A DNA stretch of 64,000 bases from Macrostomum hystrix (lineage: Eukaryota > Platyhelminthes > Macrostomidae), in the NCBI GenBank assembly GCA_950097015.1, contig CATNEN010000005.1, positions 5,509,501 to 5,573,500 of the forward strand, written 5' to 3'. The notes under the pieces were generated by a model. The model did not search any database. It had not been told where the DNA came from and saw only the letters and a program-made list of their open reading frames with translations. Made by a program: the position numbers and the translations under genes. Shown piece after piece: positions 22,628 to 33,444 of this stretch (its first letter is position 1; every line of letters starts with the position of its first letter).

Positions 22628-23580
22628 ATAACCACACGCCGTCCTCTCCCACAGAAGTCTCTTTTAACCTTTCCATTTTATGGCGATACTTTTTAGTGTT
22701 ATGTGAGAGTTTTGCAGCCAATGTCTTTGTTTTTCTACTGTTGTCAGTAGTCTGAATTGTATCTCTCACACGAAGTATAATCGACTTTTTGTACTTGTAT
22801 TTTTACTCGCAAGTTATTCTAACAGCGAATAAGGGGGTCCAACCTACAGCAGGTGTATTAAATCTTAGTTGTTAAAAGGCCGGGCACATCTCTAAATAAT
22901 AAAGTCGAAAAAATAAGAATCTCATTAATTTATAGAAAACTTAGCTTGACGGCATATTGAAAATTAAACAACTTGTTTGTGAAGGTAAAGCAAATACTGG
23001 TAAATAATTTTTTAATTAAAAGATAAAGCAATGGAATAACACGTCTACGTAGTTTTTTGATTAAACAGTCGCTATTTTTTTATTTCAGTTAGCGACGCCT
23101 TCTCTTTTTAGTTAAAAGCCGCAACTCCATTTTTCTCGAGCCAAAATACGATTAACAAAATAGCACGGTGCGACATAAAATTTAACTGTCTAAAGTCAAG
23201 ATGAGAAGGATTTTTTTGTTATCATTCATTTTCAACACTTTTCCCCCGTACATATATTTAGTGGCAATTAGTCTTTAGCTAATTGCAGTTAGCCAATCAG
23301 TAGCTAATATTTTATTATTAAATAGTGGCTTAATTACTAAATTACTAGTGGCTCATAAATCACTACTTTTACTGTTCAAATGAATTCAATGTTATAAATG
23401 GAATTTTTCTGTTCCTAGCCTCTTAGTTGAAATAAGGTTACTAATTAACGATTTAATTATTTGATATTTTTATGAAAAATAATGAAAATATACTTGATAT
23501 ACACAATAGCTAGCTTTGACAATTTTATAAATGGCACTAAATGCAAGTTCTATGAAAAATATTGAATTATTTATTTTTTC
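22628..23580. other. AT-rich region upstream of MGST1-like gene 1
   Basis: No exon recognised. The promoter and any 5' UTR exon of the downstream gene should lie here; a 5' UTR acceptor TTTTTTCAG is visible at about 23572-23580. Confidence 0.4.
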
Positions 23581-23590
23581 AGATTTGATA

Positions 23591-24285
23591 ATGGCTTCAC
23601 TCAATATACCAGAGAATCTACTGGGCTCATATGCCTTTTATTCGGGTGTCGTTCTGACAAAGACTTTGCTTATGGCTGGTCTGACTGGTTTTAAGAGAAT
23701 CAAGCATAAGGTAAAATAAACTTTTATTACCAAAGTGAGCATTAAATTTTCTAAATAGATGCTTTGCCTGCTGTGGCAAATTCCCATTTGTCTTTCTTTA
23801 TGAAAATATATTTTGAATTGCAGATTTTTGCCAATCCTGAGGATGCTGCACTTTCAAAGAGAACACCTGTGCTCAACAATGAGACTGTTGAGAGGGTGCG
23901 AAGGTGATTTTAAAATCATTTTCATTAATATCTTATTTTTATTTATTAATTTATTAATACAAAGCCAATCAATTCAGATGCTCACATTGAAACTGAAGTC
24001 AATAAATTTGTGACTATACCAACCAATAAACATTGCAGAAACCATCTAAATGACCTTGAAAATGTTTTGCCATTTGTTCTACTCGGCGGCATCTATCTAC
24101 TAACGAAGCCCAGCTCGAATATCGCACTGTGGCATTTTCGCATCTTCGCCGCTAGCCGCATTGCACACACTGTAGCCTACCAACTGGCTCTGCCTCGGCC
24201 ACGCTTTCTGGCCTTCATAATTGGCATGGCTGTCAATGTCTCAATGGTCAACCAGATTCTATTCGCGTTCATTAAGTTCGCTTGA
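23591..24285 (+). CDS. Microsomal glutathione S-transferase 1-like (MAPEG), gene 1
   Basis: Three exons (23591-23710, 23824-23903, 24039-24285) with introns beginning GTAAAA and GTGATT and ending TTGCAG encode 148 residues, the usual MGST1 length. Family signatures are ANPEDAA, ERVRR and NHLNDLENVLPFVLLG (the loop and second-helix region), HFRIFAASRIAHTVAYQLAL and PRFLAFIIGMAVNVSM. Four membrane helices are expected, with a short lumenal N-terminus. MGST1 enzymes are trimeric membrane proteins of the ER and outer mitochondrial membrane that conjugate glutathione to lipophilic electrophiles and reduce lipid peroxides. The ATG at 23591 is preferred over an in-frame ATG at 23531 because a splice acceptor lies between them. 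A paralogue lies 9 kb downstream on the same strand. Confidence 0.93.
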
Positions 24286-24890
24286 AACGAAAGGAATTGT
24301 CAAATTTTACTGACTTTAACTTTAATAACAATTTTATATATTCCACATTAAGCATAAGCCAATGTTTTACTCCAGGGCTTGACAACATTTGGCCCGTGTC
24401 TCATTCCTTTGATCTGTCTCATCTCTCCCGCCGTGTCTCTTCTCTCCGCTGTGTCATCTCTCCCCTGTCTTATTTTTCCCATGTCTCATCTCTACCCAAT
24501 CTTATCTCTCTCGTGTCTCATCGCTCCACAGTAAAATACGGACCGCTATTGTCTATTTGCTTCTATCTTTTGTCTTCACGAGATATATATGGTAGCAAAT
24601 ACCAGGACCCTACAGAATCTCGAATAAAGCTTAATTATGTATTTCACCTACATAATTAAAATATTAATTGTAATTAATTTAATTTTTATTATTATTCATA
24701 ATTAATTAATTATTTAGTTTTATTTTATTTAATATTAATTAGTTAAATATCTAATTACTTATTAATTAAAAGTTAAAATAGAAATAAAACATACACGAAA
24801 ATGTATACAGAAAAGAATATTGCGTCATTAGTAACGGTTAGTGAAATAAAGATGCATTGCCTTTCATCATTTTTGTTTCATCGACTTATT
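24286..24890. other. 3' flank of MGST1-like gene 1, with a pyrimidine-rich repeat
   Basis: At 24391-24530 CATCTCTCCC and TGTCTCATCTCT recur in degenerate tandem form. The rest is very AT-rich (24650-24790). No gene seen. Confidence 0.5.
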
Positions 24891-24894
24891 TGTG

Positions 24895-25090
24895 TGCTCA
24901 TCTGCCTGGACTTCTCATTGTCAAGCGGTGTACAAAGTCTCACTGTCTTTGTGAGGGTGGGCATACATTTTACAATAAACTCCCAAAGCCTTCTCTCCTC
25001 GGCCGCGCCAAAAATGAATGTAGCCTCATTCGCCGATTCGAACTCGGGGAGTTTAGTGCGAATGCTGAACGCGTTACAGCTGGAGCCCTA
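24895..25090 (-). mobile_element. SINE-A, diverged copy
   Basis: The reverse complement retains the B-box-like GAGTTCGAATC, then GGCGCGGCCGAGGAGAGAAG and CGCTTGACAATGAGAAG. Overlapping short plus-strand frames are not genes. Confidence 0.7.
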
Positions 25091-25224
25091 AAAATCGTAA
25101 AAGAAAAATTTAGATATTAAGGTGAACAGTTCTCTATGCCATGTAAAAAGCATTTCTAGGACTTTGTAAGATATATGGAATGAAAATGGTTAGCAAGAGA
25201 AACATTCTTGTCAGTTTCTGCCAG

Positions 25225-25640
25225 TAAGATTCATTTCAGTTCAGTTTCTGTCAGTCAGATTCCTGTCAGTTCGTTCACTGTCATATTCTTGTCAGTTCAG
25301 TTTTTTTTAGTCAGATTCTTGTCAGTTCAGTTTCTTTTAGTCAGATTCTTGTCAGTTCAGTTTCTTTTAGTCAGATTCTTGTCAGTTCAGTTTCTTTTAG
25401 TCAGATTCTTGTCAGTTCAGTTTCTTTTAGTCAGATTCTTGTCAGTTCAGTTTCTTTTAGTCAGATTCTTGTCAGTTCAGTTTTTGTCAGTCAGTTCGTC
25501 AGTTCAGTTTCTTTTAGTCAGATTCTCGTCAGTTCAGTTTTTGTCAGTCAGTTCGTCAGTTCAGTTTCTTTTAGTCAGATTCTCGTCAGTTCAGTTCCTG
25601 TCAGTAAGATTATAGTCAGCTCGGTCACTGTCAGATTCTG
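25225..25640. repeat. Minisatellite, 30-bp unit
   Basis: Unit composed of GTCAGTTCAGTTTCTTTT plus AGTCAGATTCTT, about 12 copies, most regular at 25317-25480. Units at the right end are shuffled (TTTTTGTCAGTCAGTTC). The 135-codon plus-strand frame exists because the unit is 10 codons long. Confidence 0.95.
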
Positions 25641-27412
25641 GTCAGTTCGATCGGCTAGAATAACTGTCAGCTAGAACACTGTCAGCTAGATAACTGTCAG
25701 GTAGGTAACTGTCAGGTAGATAACTGTCAGCTAGTTACTGTCAGCTAGGTAACTGTCAGCTAGGTAACTGTCAACTAGATAACTGTCAGCTAGGTAACTG
25801 TCAACTAGATAACTGTCAGCTAGATAACTGTCAGCTAGGTAACTGTCAGCTAGATAACTGTCAGCTAGGTAACTGTCAGCTAGGTAACTGTCAACTAGAT
25901 AACTGTCAGCTAGGTAACTGTCAGCTAGATAACTGTCAGCTAGGTAACTGTCAGCTAGGTAACTGTCAACTAGATAACTGTCAGCTAGATAACTGTCAGC
26001 TAGGTAACTGTCAGCTAGGTAACTGTCAGCTAGATAACTGTCAGCTAGATAACTGTCAGCTAGGTAACTGTCAGCCAGATAACTGTCAGCTAGTTACTGT
26101 CAGCTAGGTAACTGTCAGCTAGTTACTGTCAGCTAGGTAACTGTCAGCTAGGTAACTGTCAGCTAGATAACTGTCAGCTAGATAACTGTCAGCTAGGTAA
26201 CTGTCAGCTAGGTAACTGTCAGCTAGATAACTGTCAGCTAGGTAACTGTCAGCTAGATAACTGTCAGCTAGGTAACTGTCAGTTAGGTAACTGTCAGCTA
26301 GGTAACTGTCAGCTAGATAACTGTCAGCTAGATAACTGTCAGCTAGGTAACTGTCAGCTAGGTAACTGTCAACTAGATAACTGTCAGCTAGATAACTGTC
26401 AGCTAGATAACTGTCAACTAGATAACTGTCAGCTAGATAACTGTAAGCTAGATAACTGTCAGCTAGGTAACTGTCAACTAGATAACTGTCAGCTAGGTAA
26501 CTGTCAGCTAGGTAACTATCAGCTAGATAACTGTCAGCTAGATAACTGTCAGCTAGGTAACTGTCAGCTAGGTAACTGTCAGCTAGATAACTGTCAGCTA
26601 GGTAACTGTCAGCTAGATAACTGTCAGCTAGGTAACTGTCAGTTAGGTAACTGTCAGCTAGGTAACTGTCAGCTAGATAACTGTCAGCTAGATAACTGTC
26701 AGCTAGGTAACTGTCAGCTAGGTAACTGTCAACTAGATAACTGTCAGCTAGATAACTGTCAGCTAGATAACTGTCAACTAGATAACTGTCAGCTAGATAA
26801 CTGTAAGCTAGATAACTGTCAGCTAGGTAACTGTCAACTAGATAACTGTCAGCTAGGTAACTGTCAACTAGATAACTGTCAGCTAGATAACTGTCAGCTA
26901 GGTAACTGTCAGCTAGATAACTGTCAGCTAGATAACTGTCAGCTAGGTAACTGTCAGCTAGGTAACTGTCAACTAGATAACTGTCAGCTAGGTAACTGTC
27001 AGCTAGATAACTGTCAGCTAGGTAACTGTCAGCTAGGTAACTGTCAACTAGATAACTGTCAGCTAGATAACTGTCAGCTAGATAACTGTCAGCTAGGTAA
27101 CTGTCAGCTAGGTAACTGTCAGCTAGATAACTGTCAGCTAGATAACTGTCAGCTAGATAACTGTCAGCTAGATAACTGTCAGCTAGGTAACTTTCAGCTA
27201 GATAACTGTCAGCTAGGTAACTGTCAGCTAGTTACTGTCAGCTAGGTAACTGTCAGCTAGGTAACTGTCAGCCAGATAACTGTCAGCTAGGTAACTGTCA
27301 GCTAGTTACTGTCAGCTAGATAACTGTCAGGTAGGTAACTGTCAGGTAGATAACTGTCAGCTAGATAACTGTCAGCTAGGTAACTGTCAGCTAGGTTACT
27401 GTCTTACCTCTG
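25641..27412. repeat. Minisatellite, 15-bp unit, about 118 copies
   Basis: Unit CTGTCAGCTAGGTAA, alternating with GATAA and CAACTAG variants. The order of variants from 26221 to about 26500 is repeated from 26581 to about 26860, a 360-bp (24-unit) internal duplication. No long ORF exists because TAA or TAG occurs in most frames. The GTCAG word is shared with the adjoining 30-bp array, so the two may have a common origin. Confidence 0.96.
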
Positions 27413-27799
27413 TCCGATTGGAGTGCGTGAGGTCAGCGTGCCTTTGTCGGCAGTCAGGCTTACGAGATTGTCAACGAAATTGTAACAGTTGAAGACAATT
27501 TTGCTAGCCAAGTTCTCCAAATTTTCAGCATGCAATCCGAGTCAGATTGTTTGCTAAATGCGATACCCTGAACTGTACCATGGCTGCCTTCACGCTGGCT
27601 AACAGATCATGCGAACTGCTCACGGTTAGTAGCTCGTAGCAACGAAGGCAGCAACGCTGAAAGCAATGTTTTTCGATTCATGGGCAACGATGACAAAAAT
27701 TCGAGCCTAACGAACTTTTGAAATATTACTGGATTCGATGTGAAAATTCTTAGCCAAGCGCGGCCTATACTGCTTAAAAGTAAGTACTGGTTGCATCAT
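27413..27799. other. Spacer between two minisatellites
   Basis: About 390 bp of unique-looking sequence with no frame or repeat I can support. Confidence 0.5.
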
Positions 27800-28384
27800 G
27801 AGAGTGTGTTAGATATGATTAGAGGGTGTTGGATATGATGAGGGGTTGTTAGATGTGATGAGGGGGTGTTAGATATGATGAGGGGGTGTCAGGTATGATG
27901 AGAGGGTTTTAGATATGATGAGGGGTGTTAGGTATGATGAGGGGGTGTTAGATGTGATGAGAGGGCGTTATATATTATGAGGGCGTGTTAGACATGATGA
28001 GAGGGTGTTAGGTATGATGAGGGGGTGTTAGATGTGATGAGAGGGCGTTATTTATATATTATGAGGGCGTGTTAGACATGATGAGAGGGTGTTAGACATG
28101 ATGACGGGGTGTTAGGTATGATGAGGGGTGTTAGATGTGATGAGAGGGTTTTAGGTATGATGAGGGGTGTTAGACATGATGAGAGGGTGTTAGATATGAT
28201 GAGAGGGTGTTAGGTATGATGAGGGGGTGTTAGGTATGATAAGAGGGTGTTAGATATGATGAGGGGTGTTAGGTATGATGAGGGGGTGTTAGGTATGATG
28301 AGAGGGTGTTATATATTATGAGGGCGTGTTAGACATGATGAGAGGGTCTTAGACATGATGAGGGGGCGTTAGATATGATGAGAG
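27800..28384. repeat. Minisatellite, about 20-bp unit
   Basis: Unit TGATGAGAGGGTGTTAGATA with variants AGGGG, GGCGTTATATATTA and GACATGA, about 28 copies. A block near 27955-28010 recurs near 28025-28090 with a short TTTATA insertion. Confidence 0.95.
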
Positions 28385-28925
28385 CAGTAGAACTACCAAT
28401 CGACGGAATTTCCCACCTGACAATTTCTTTGCTGCACCCAGAAAGAGACACGCAAGCACACGAAACTCACTCAAGAACACGGGCCAACTCTTTGTTGCGC
28501 ATCTTCTGAAGTAATAAACAAGTCGCCAGCTCTTCAGACCGTCAAGATATTGAAATGGTTCTGGCCGTAGGTCGGATTTTCCCCATAAGCGCTAGTGTAT
28601 TTCATACACCCCTATACACAAATTAGCACTGCGCCTCAGTGCGGCCTTGCCAGGCCTTCAAAGTTGATCAGCATGTCACCCGAATGTGCCTGCATCATCT
28701 CCGTCTTCGTGGTCACCTACCTTTATCTAGACGGACTGCTGGACCTTCAAGGGCTACAACAGGTGGAACTAAGCCACTATGGACACCCTGACGCGAATTT
28801 CTCCTATGTGGATCAAAGCCAAAATATCAGGCGCAGCTCAACCCCAGTACACAATCGTCTAGTCTGACAACAAATCAGTCACCACCCAACGCTGTTAGCA
28901 TTCTGGCGCTGCCAAAAAAGTCAGG
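28385..28925 (+). mobile_element. REP1, most complete copy
   Basis: About 540 bp. It starts CAGTAGAACTACCAATCG and contains TTGCTGCACCC, TTGTTGCGCATCTTCTGAAG, CCTTTATCTAGACGGACTGC and CACTATGGACACCCTGACGC, ending near CACCCAACGCTGTTAGCATT. The same blocks occur in the same order at 10.4 kb and inverted at 13-14.3 kb. The 90-codon frame inside is not conserved between copies. No tRNA-like head or terminal inverted repeat was found, so its class is unknown. Confidence 0.85.
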
Positions 28926-29054
28926 GGCGCCCTTGGTATAAGAACGGGCGGCAAAATGGTAGCCCTACTGATAACAATCTACGAATTTCTTTTCGCTTCT
29001 AGTATTTCAGAAGGTATTTACATCGTTACAGTAATTTACTTACTTTATGCGCCT

Positions 29055-29225
29055 CTGAAATCCTTTGATCCACCGCCATCTATGCCTTCTATAATAGATG
29101 AAATCTTTTGAAACCCTTTGATCCCACCGACATTCTACCACCGAAAAAATCCTTTGATCCACAGCTATTCTAAAACTCTATAAAATCCTTTGATCTACCG
29201 CCATTCTAACACCGAAGAAATCCTT
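29055..29225. repeat. Degenerate repeat, about 40 bp
   Basis: AATCCTTTGATCCACCGCCA, CCCTTTGATCCCACCGACAT, AATCCTTTGATCCACAGCTA and AATCCTTTGATCTACCGCCA recur in tandem. The array ends just before the splice acceptor of the glycine-rich gene. Confidence 0.85.
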
Positions 29226-29238
29226 CTATTCATTGCAG

Positions 29239-30445
29239 ACGCCAAATCTGGCAGAACGGGTTTCGTTCAGTCGGCTTTCATTGAAATCACCGGCTGCTAC
29301 CTCATCGAAGCGTCGGGTGCGGACGGTGGCTACGCCAAGAATCAACTTCGCAAGCCTGGCAGCGGCGCCGTTGGCGCAAATGATAATCTGAAGATTAACA
29401 TTCAGCTAGTCATGTTTACTCTGTTAAATTATCACCAACCAGCCAGTTGCAGCAAGATCTCCCAAGACGCCGTGTTTTCCATGCCCTCAGGTAACAAAGG
29501 TATCAACAAAGTCAGCGAATTTCCAAATAATAGTAATCATAATTGCATAACGGGTTGTGGGCACTGGCGCATTACTTAGTGACAGTAGTCACGCAGCCAG
29601 CAAGGAGACAACTCCTGAGCACTGACTCTTGAGCACACACACAGGTGTGAACAGGTGTGACTTTCTCATCGTCGGGCAGTGTACACTGCGACTGTGCCTT
29701 GGAGGTTGACCCTCTGCGGCTGCGCCCCAAATAAATGTGGCCTCGCCGCGGAATCGAGCTCAGGGACCTTGGTGCGAGAGGCAAACTGTCTACCACTCAC
29801 CCCCTCGCAATTATCCAAATTATTTGGTCAGTTATTCACTCGCTTGGAAAATGTTCCCCTTTGGGCAAATGAGAGATTCTACGAAAAAAGCTTTTCCGAG
29901 ACTAGGCTGCTATTCTTATGCAACCTACTTCACTAGGTCTGAACGGCTCGACAAACAGCTCCGGCACCAATAACAGCCAAGCGCCGGGAGTTTCACACAC
30001 CGCCTCCTACACTGGCATCGGTGGCGTCGACGGCCTGGCTGGAAGAGTCGGCTCGTTGCGATTCACAGCTGCCGGCACCGGGGTCAACAGTGCGGGTGGT
30101 CCCGGCGCCGGATGGAACTACAACGCCGATTCAAGCATCGCCGCCTATCCACACGATGGCGAGGGCGGCAAGAACTTCGTCGATGGCTGGTTGGGCGGAC
30201 GACGCGGCAAGTATCTTAGCTCTGCCAACAGCGGCGACGGCGGCTTCGGCGGCGGCAGTGGAGGCGGCTACGGCATTGACTCTGATGATAGAAGATATTA
30301 TGGTGCCTGTGGCGGCGGCGGTGGCTACAGCGGCGGCGGCGCCGGCATGATCAAAGAGGCGGCTCAGCTTGTGGCATCGGCGGCGTCGATTGCTCCATCG
30401 GAGTGGCTGGAGGCGGACGAGTCGGCCACGGATTCGTCAGTCTGA
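29239..30445 (+). CDS. Glycine-rich protein resembling the ALK/LTK glycine-rich domain (5' incomplete)
   Basis: Two exons, 29239-29490 and 29937-30445, are in phase across a 446-nt intron (CAG/GTAACA; CACTAG). An acceptor (ATTGCAG) before 29239 shows that upstream exons exist but I could not find them. Exon 1 carries FVQSAFIEITGCYLIEASGA, the usual entry to this domain. Exon 2 carries AGGPGAGWNYNAD, GEGGKNFVDGWLGGRRGKY, GDGGFGGGSGGGYG and CGGGGGYSGGGAG, the order seen in the ALK/LTK glycine-rich domain and in many secreted glycine-rich animal proteins. The protein ends soon after, so there is no membrane or kinase part. It is probably extracellular. The exon 1 tail (INIQLVMFTLLNYHQ) is less typical and could hide a missed splice. 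GC content is much higher than in flanking DNA. Confidence 0.72.
29577..29812 (-). mobile_element. SINE-A in the intron of the glycine-rich gene
   Basis: The reverse complement has a head with B box GAGCTCGATTCCGCGG, then GGGGCGCAGCCGCAGAGG and a CACTGCCCGACGATGAGAAA body. It is antisense to the host gene and lies wholly within intron 29491-29936. Confidence 0.85.
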
Positions 30446-31639
30446 GACTGCTGAATCATGGCGCATGCGGATGAGCATTGCGTGTCGAAAGTTAAAATAT
30501 AAAATACTAAATCTTAACTAGGATGAGGATGAATATCAATATCTTCATAATCCCCTCCATTCCAAATCGCCTTTATTTTAAATGTGATAATCCCATGGAT
30601 TTTTAACTCCGCTTCTTGTAGGGTTTGATTTGTAAACCCTGTTCAATTTTCTTTCCTGCCATTCTTATTCCCCTAATTTAAATCGCACTATTTTCAAATT
30701 CCGTTGATGTAAATCCCATAAATTTTAAACCTACTTCGTTGTAAATATTATTCATTTAAAAAGCCATTTTTTAAATCCCGTAAATTAAAAACCTTTTTTA
30801 ACCACTTTTGTTTTAAATCAATTCATTTCATGTTTTTTCTATTCCCTATGTTCCTAATCTTATACATTTTAAATCTTCTATTATTTTTGTATAGATACAA
30901 AAGATATTTCGATTTCGATTCCACTAGAAAAAAATATAGATACAAGATTTGTATAAACACTAGTAAAGTGTTTATGTTTTACAATCGCCGCCATCCACTT
31001 TAATAGCAATTAAAATTAACTTATTGTACTCGCTGCTTCTGAAATTATTATTGTGATAGTCTTGTCCTGTCCGCATTGTTTGGTAAACTATTTTTTTGTT
31101 TCCATTCGGCTTATCCTCAGTTTATAAAATCACTGCTCTTTGTGTGGCACAATATTCTGCAAATTTCTATCAAAGCAAATAAAATTACGCTCTATCAAGT
31201 GAAGATTTAATACAATCAACATAACATCAATTGTGATAATAAAGAATCACTCAGTAACTGTACTTCGGATTATATTTTTTCACCTTTCTAAAAAGAAGAC
31301 AGTTCTGAGTTTTCTCAGAATAATTTTTAAAAGAAAGATTAATTACTTTGCTTACGAGTATAAGGAAGAATAAGTTTATAGATATTATTTAGGACAGATT
31401 TTGAAACTGTACTATAAGCTCAGTTTTGGCACCAACTAAAACTGAAAAAATCCCCAAATGATTCCATAGGATCTTCCGTCGATTATCGAGTCCATTCAAA
31501 GCAATATTTTTTCTGTTCCATATCTTAACACAACAACATGCAGCCAACTCGTAGATTCGGTAAGTACTACAGTTACTACTACATGAATGAGTAGTACTGA
31601 GTGGAAATGCAAGTTAAAAAATCAAAGAAGTACGTTTTG
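30446..31639. other. 3' flank of the glycine-rich gene and gene-free DNA
   Basis: AT-rich. Near 30560-30830 the words AAATCCC and TTTAAATC recur irregularly (degenerate repeat). No gene seen. Confidence 0.5.
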
Positions 31640-32275
31640 AAACCAGCAAGAAATCCTCGCCAGCAATGGAATCGCAGCAAGAAATCCCAGCTACTAATGA
31701 AATCGCAGCAAGAAATACTACTCACTAATGGAACCGCAGCAAGAAATCCTCGCCAGCAATGGAATTGAATAAAGAAGTCCTAGGGGGTCGGTGGCAGAGC
31801 GGTTAACGCGTTTGCCTCTCGCACCACGGTCCTTAAGTTCGATTCCACGGCGAGGCCACATTCAATTGGGGCGCAGCCGCGGAGAGAAGGCTTTGGTGGC
31901 TTGTCGTGCAATTTACGCCATTGAGGGCCAACCTCCAAGGCACAGTGAGAGTGTACACTGCCTGACGATGAGAAAGTCAGGGCAGATGTACACACCTGTG
32001 TGAGCGTGTGCCTGCGTACGGTATTTAAGTGCGCGTGTGCTCACGAGTCAGCGAAATGAGCAGAATTGCCTCCTCGCTGGTCTAGTGTCACAAATTTAAT
32101 GTGCCACTTCTAGTTGCCCTCCTACAATAATAATTATTTTTATCAAGAAATCCTAGCCACTAATGGAATCACTGCAAGAAATCCTTGTACCGAATAGAAT
32201 CGCAGTAAGAAATATTAGTAGCCACTAAAGGTAATCGCAGCAAGAAATACTTGGTTTGCAGAGAACCGCAGCACT
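31640..32275. repeat. 30-bp tandem repeat split by a SINE
   Basis: Unit GCAGCAAGAAATCCTCGCCA plus GCAATGGAATC. About five units lie at 31640-31780 and four diverged ones at 32137-32275, with SINE-A between them. Confidence 0.88.
31781..32137 (+). mobile_element. SINE-A, complete copy
   Basis: The tRNA-like head has an A box (TGGCAGAGCGG) and a B box (GTTCGATTCCACGG) in Pol III promoter spacing. The body follows (GGGGCGCAGCCGCGGAGAGA, CACTGCCTGACGATGAGAAA), then a GT-rich part and an AATAATAATT tail. Flanks AAGAAGTCCTAG and AAGAAATCCTAG look like a 12-bp target-site duplication with one change, but both also fit the surrounding tandem repeat. This is the reference copy for the family here. 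Confidence 0.92.
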
Positions 32276-32280
32276 GCATG

Positions 32281-32635
32281 AGTGTCAGAGTTCAATATTC
32301 GTTGCTTAGTATGTAGCAGTTTTGCAAAGGTTTATCCGATTCTGGTTTTAATCGCTAGAACCACACTGGCGTTTAATTACTTTCAGTACTATGCAATCTT
32401 ATCTGTGCAATAGAGGTTTTAGCAACTCTTATCGATACAAGGGAGCGTATACAGTCTTACATAAGAAATTTTCTAGTCCAAAGTCCACGTCTTCATTGAA
32501 AGCACACACACACACACAACCGATATTCTGTTAAATACTGAGCTTCTAACTTTGTCTTTAGATTCATTTTACTGCTAAAATTTCACAAAAAGCTATCTTT
32601 AAATCTTATTGCATTGGTTTAGCCAAGACTGCACA
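32281..32635. other. Upstream region of MGST1-like gene 2
   Basis: Holds a short CA run (32502-32518). No exon recognised; promoter and 5' UTR are expected here. The ATG at 32636 follows a pyrimidine-rich stretch ending TTTAG at about 32621, a possible 5' UTR acceptor. Confidence 0.4.
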
Positions 32636-33444
32636 ATGGTCTCATTTGATATTCCCGACACTCTATTGGGTTCGTTCGCCTTCTACTCTGCCGTGGTGCT
32701 GTCAAAGACCATGGCAATGTCTCTACTGACAGCGGTGAAACGAATCAAGAACAATGTAAGTCCGAGGCAGAGTACTTTTGGTTTTTAGTTATAATAATGT
32801 TAATTGTTGATTGCAAATATACTATTTTAAATTGGTGTATTTCGTTTCATAAACTACGTACTTTAAAGTAGTATCATCGGTACGAAAAATAATTTTTTAC
32901 TTTTGCTGTCATGTGACGTAAGAGGTCAAGCTAGGTGATAAGTCACGTGATGAAATATGTCAAGCTAGGTGATGACTTCACGTGATGAAATAGGTCAAGC
33001 CAGCTTATTTCAAAGAGTGACCTAATCAGGCACTTAACGTGTAAGGTGTAAGGTGAACGGCATGAGTCATAATAAATTATCGATATAATCATTCCATTTG
33101 AACGGATATCCAAGATCTACGCCAATCCGGAGGACGCCGCGCCCGCACGCAAGAAAGTCGTCTTCAACAACGAAATCGTAGAACGAGTACGTCGCAATCA
33201 TCTCAACGACTTGGAGAACATTTTGCCCTTCGTCCTACTCGGCGCTATCTACTTGTTTACCAATCCATCGGCCAGCACTGCTGTGTGGCATTTTCGAATC
33301 TTTGCCGCCAGTCGCATTGCCCACACCATCAGCTACCAGCTGGCTCTGCCGCAGCCGTCGCGTGCTCTGACCTTCTTTGTCGGTTTCATTGTCAACGTCT
33401 CCATGGCCTATAGGATCCTGATAAGCTTCAGCAAGTTCGCTTGA
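32636..33444 (+). CDS. Microsomal glutathione S-transferase 1-like (MAPEG), gene 2
   Basis: Two exons, 32636-32755 and 33115-33444 (donor GTAAGT, acceptor TATCCAAG), encode 149 residues. Exon 1 (40 codons) matches exon 1 of gene 1 in length and ending. The second exon corresponds to exons 2 and 3 of gene 1 fused, so the copies differ by one intron at VRR/NHLND. Signatures: ANPEDAA, ERVRRNHLNDLENILPF, HFRIFAASRIAHTISYQLAL and ALTFFVGFIVNVSMAYRIL. The predicted role is the same as gene 1: membrane glutathione transferase/peroxidase. Its codon use is richer in G/C at third positions than gene 1. Intron 1 contains a short repeat with TCACGTGA boxes. Confidence 0.93.
32925..33010. repeat. Intronic repeat with TCACGTGA palindromes
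   Basis: GTCAAGCTAGGTGAT followed by AAGTCACGTGATGAAATAT, then the same with GACTTCACGTGATGAAATAG, then a third partial copy. Unit about 35 bp. TCACGTGA is the core recognised by MITF/TFE and USF bHLH factors; a regulatory role is speculation. Confidence 0.7.

Noticed and set aside
30021-30350. Ala-rich alternative frame over the glycine-rich exon
   Set aside because: It is the +1 shadow of GGC-rich codons; the Gly frame has domain homology and splice phase.
31785-31855. tRNA gene at 31.8 kb (and one at 45.07 kb)
   Set aside because: A and B boxes are present but no full cloverleaf or acceptor stem forms, and each continues into a SINE body.
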